A stretch of 64,000 nt of DNA from Tyzzerella sp. Its GTDB lineage: Bacteria; Bacillota; Clostridia; Lachnospirales; Lachnospiraceae. The DNA lies in the NCBI GenBank assembly GCA_017465565.1, contig JAFTWA010000050.1, positions 24,415 to 88,414 of the forward strand. Reading direction: 5' to 3'. The position numbers and the translations under genes are program-made. The notes beneath the pieces are model-generated. The model worked only from the letters and a program-made list of their open reading frames with translations. It did not search any database and was not told the origin of the DNA. Positions 62,296 through 64,000 of this stretch are shown piece after piece (the stretch's first letter is position 1; every line of letters starts with the position of its first letter).

Positions 62296-62619
62296 AATAC
62301 ATACCTCCAAAAATATTAAATTTTTTGACACCTCATACCTTTAAATTATGTAATAATAGAATCCGTATATGCATCCCCCGAAAATGAATATACTTTGTTA
62401 AAAATATGACTGTCTAATATAAATTATACTATCAAATTTTGTGAAAAAAGTCAATTGGTTTGTGGTAGAACGGTAAAGTGTTAAAGAAGTTGTAATAACT
62501 TGTCGAAGAAAAAATGTGTTTCTACCTATTATAATGGTGCGATATGTGATACAATAAAAAGCAAAATTCGTGCATGTGAAAAAGTACAAAAAATAAATGA
62601 AATTTTTGTAAAAAAGTAC
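62296..62619. other. intergenic region between TSUP and S10 operon, no gene seen
   Basis: About 320 AT-rich bases. On the minus strand TATAAT and TTGACT occur 20 bases apart (about 62420-62455), a poor promoter candidate for the TSUP gene. No ORF or repeat is convincing. Confidence 0.5.
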
Positions 62620-62648
62620 TTGCAATCTTGAGGAGTATCCTATATAAT
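62620..62648 (+). promoter_or_regulatory. S10 operon promoter
   Basis: TTGCAA (62620-62625), 17 bases and TATAAT (62643-62648). It precedes a leader of about 225 bases. Confidence 0.85.
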
Positions 62649-62654
62649 AAAAAA

Positions 62655-62868
62655 GCTGTGACAAGATAGCGTTGAAGCGTGAGGTTGCTGCTTAGAAGAA
62701 AAGCAGGTGTTCCGTGGAGCGAATGTCAAGTTAGGAAACTGGCGACAAGTCACTGTACGAATCTATAACAGCCGATGAAAAACGGTAACAACGTGTGTAT
62801 CACGACACACACGGGAGAGTGTACAGTCACCGCTTGTCGTACTGAAACCCAAAGTACGAAAAGGAGGC
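62655..62868 (+). promoter_or_regulatory. S10 operon leader RNA
   Basis: A long GC-richer, structured untranslated leader typical of r-protein autoregulation. A clear hairpin is GTGTGT-ATCACG-ACACAC (about 62794-62811), and complementary CTGTACG/CGTACTG segments bracket it. L4 is the known regulator of S10 leaders, but the class was not confirmed. It ends before AGGAGG of rpsJ. Confidence 0.6.
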
Positions 62869-62878
62869 GACTTTTTTT

Positions 62879-63196
62879 ATGGCAAGTCAAGTAATGAGAA
62901 TTACACTTAAAGCATATGAACATCAATTAGTTGATGCATCTGCTAAAAAAATCATCGAAACTGTAAAGAAAAACGGATCACAAGTGAGTGGACCAGTGCC
63001 ACTTCCAACAAAGAAGGAAGTTGTAACAATCTTAAGAGCGGTTCACAAATACAAAGATTCTAGAGAACAGTTCGAACAAAGAACTCACAAAAGACTTATT
63101 GATATTATCGCACCAACACAAAAAACAGTTGATGCATTATCAAGATTAGAAATGCCAGCAGGTGTTTACATCGATATCAAAATGAAAAACAAATAA
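62879..63196 (+). CDS. rpsJ: 30S ribosomal protein S10
   Basis: A 105-residue S10: [20 protein letters not shown] at the start, then [20 protein letters not shown], and [20 protein letters not shown]. It is the first gene of the S10 operon. The ATG lies behind AAAGGAGG with a spacer of T residues. Confidence 0.98.
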   Translation: MASQVMRITLKAYEHQLVDASAKKIIETVKKNGSQVSGPVPLPTKKEVVTILRAVHKYKDSREQFEQRTHKRLIDIIAPTQKTVDALSRLEMPAGVYIDIKMKNK

Positions 63197-63305
63197 GAGT
63201 CTTATAATAAGAAGAGTTCAGTAACAAATTAATGAGACAGTAAGAATCCTAACATTTAGGATGAACGCAGAAGCGTTCCGCTGTAAATCACAGGAGGTAA
63301 GAATA

Positions 63306-63986
63306 ATGAAGAAAGCTATTTTAGCTACAAAAGTCGGAATGACTCAAATCTTCAACGAAGACGGAGTATTAACTCCAGTAACTGTACTTCAAGCTGGTCC
63401 TTGTGTAGTAACACAAATCAAGACAGTTGAAAACGACGGTTACAGTGCTGTTCAAGTTGGTTTTGTGGATAAGAAAGACAAAATCGTGAACAAAGACAAA
63501 GCAGGTAAGAAAGAAATCGTACACAGAAATGGTACAACAAAAGCAGAACAAGGACATTTTGCAAAAGCTGGTGTTTCAAGCAAGAGATTTGTAAGAGAAT
63601 TTAAATTCGAAAACGCTGACGAATACTCATTAGCACAAGAAATCAAAGCTGATATCTTTGCTGCAGGCGACAAAGTAGACGCTACTGCAATTTCAAAAGG
63701 TAAAGGTTTCCAGGGTGCTATCAAGAGACATAACCAACACAGAGGACCTATGACTCACGGTTCTAAGTTCCATCGTCACGCTGGTTCTAATGGTGCTGCA
63801 TCTGATCCAAGTAAAGTATTCAAGGGTAAAAAGATGCCAGGACACATGGGAGCAAAGAAAATTACAATTCAAAATCTTGAAATCGTAAGAGTAGATGCTG
63901 AAAACAACTTAATCTTAGTAAAAGGCTCAGTTCCAGGACCTAAGAAATCTTTAGTGACAATTAAAGAAAGCGTAAAAGCAATCTAG
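63306..63986 (+). CDS. rplC: 50S ribosomal protein L3
   Basis: A 226-residue L3: [20 protein letters not shown] near 6, [20 protein letters not shown] near 130, and GMxK-like [20 protein letters not shown] near the C-terminus. ATG 63306 follows AGGAGGTAA; the in-frame upstream ATG at 63261 is rejected. The next gene of the operon (rplD) would lie beyond the window edge. Confidence 0.98.
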   Translation: MKKAILATKVGMTQIFNEDGVLTPVTVLQAGPCVVTQIKTVENDGYSAVQVGFVDKKDKIVNKDKAGKKEIVHRNGTTKAEQGHFAKAGVSSKRFVREFKFENADEYSLAQEIKADIFAAGDKVDATAISKGKGFQGAIKRHNQHRGPMTHGSKFHRHAGSNGAASDPSKVFKGKKMPGHMGAKKITIQNLEIVRVDAENNLILVKGSVPGPKKSLVTIKESVKAI

Positions 63987-64000
63987 TCTTAAATAGGAAA

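Overview
The window comes from an anaerobic, amino-acid-fermenting Firmicute, most like a Lachnospiraceae or Clostridium-type gut bacterium. The evidence is AT-rich DNA with strong AGGAGG ribosome binding sites, a Stickland-type D-proline reductase cluster, a complete selenocysteine system with two UGA-containing genes, AsrABC, an ATP-driven double-cubane-type reductase pair and a Firmicute-style S10 operon start. No insertion sequence, prophage or CRISPR array was seen.

Layout. 1-3972 is an accessory chaperone-like island: a GrpE-like tail, a lidless Hsp70 and two membrane proteins of unknown function. 4010-14299 is a glycan-use and small-regulator region: AraC/GH2/GPH symporter, a 48-codon ORF, an SdpR/SdpI pair with an ABC exporter, and AraC/GH51 arabinofuranosidase. 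14316-19595 holds an Rpn/PD-(D/E)XK-like protein behind a structured leader, a PH-like protein, Maf and an FecBCD-type metal-chelate ABC transporter. 19651-28835 is one long redox unit: asrABC, a NasA-like molybdenum oxidoreductase with ferredoxin-type and FAD subunits, a TehA/SLAC1-like channel and mobA. It ends in a structured RNA leader, an ECF-like S component and a membrane-anchored protein with a sulfite-oxidase-like fold. On the opposite strand lie cbiK and a SAM methyltransferase (28858-30532).

30632-38029 is the selenium operon: yedF, selD (itself read through UGA), selA, selB, a LysR regulator, a cysteine-desulfurase/selenocysteine-lyase-like enzyme and a DUF3343 carrier-like protein. 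38346-50488 is a catabolic operon: yjiL/yjiM-like activator and double-cubane protein, M20 amidohydrolase, MalY/PatB C-S lyase, a complete oligopeptide ABC transporter and an old-yellow-enzyme-type reductase. 50570-61288 is the proline reductase region: prdF (opposite strand), tRNA-Sec, prdC, prdA, a CBO2463-like protein, prdB (UGA), a NitT/TauT-type ABC transporter, prdD, prdE and a two-helix membrane protein. It is followed by a convergent TSUP permease. The window closes with the S10 operon promoter, its leader, rpsJ and rplC.

These parts fit together. The sel operon and tRNA-Sec supply the Sec that PrdB and SelD need. PrdF makes D-proline, PrdA/PrdB reduce it to 5-aminovalerate, and PrdC feeds in electrons. 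MobA and the candidate Moco-responsive leader serve the molybdenum enzyme, and sirohydrochlorin metallation by CbiK may relate to siroheme for AsrC.
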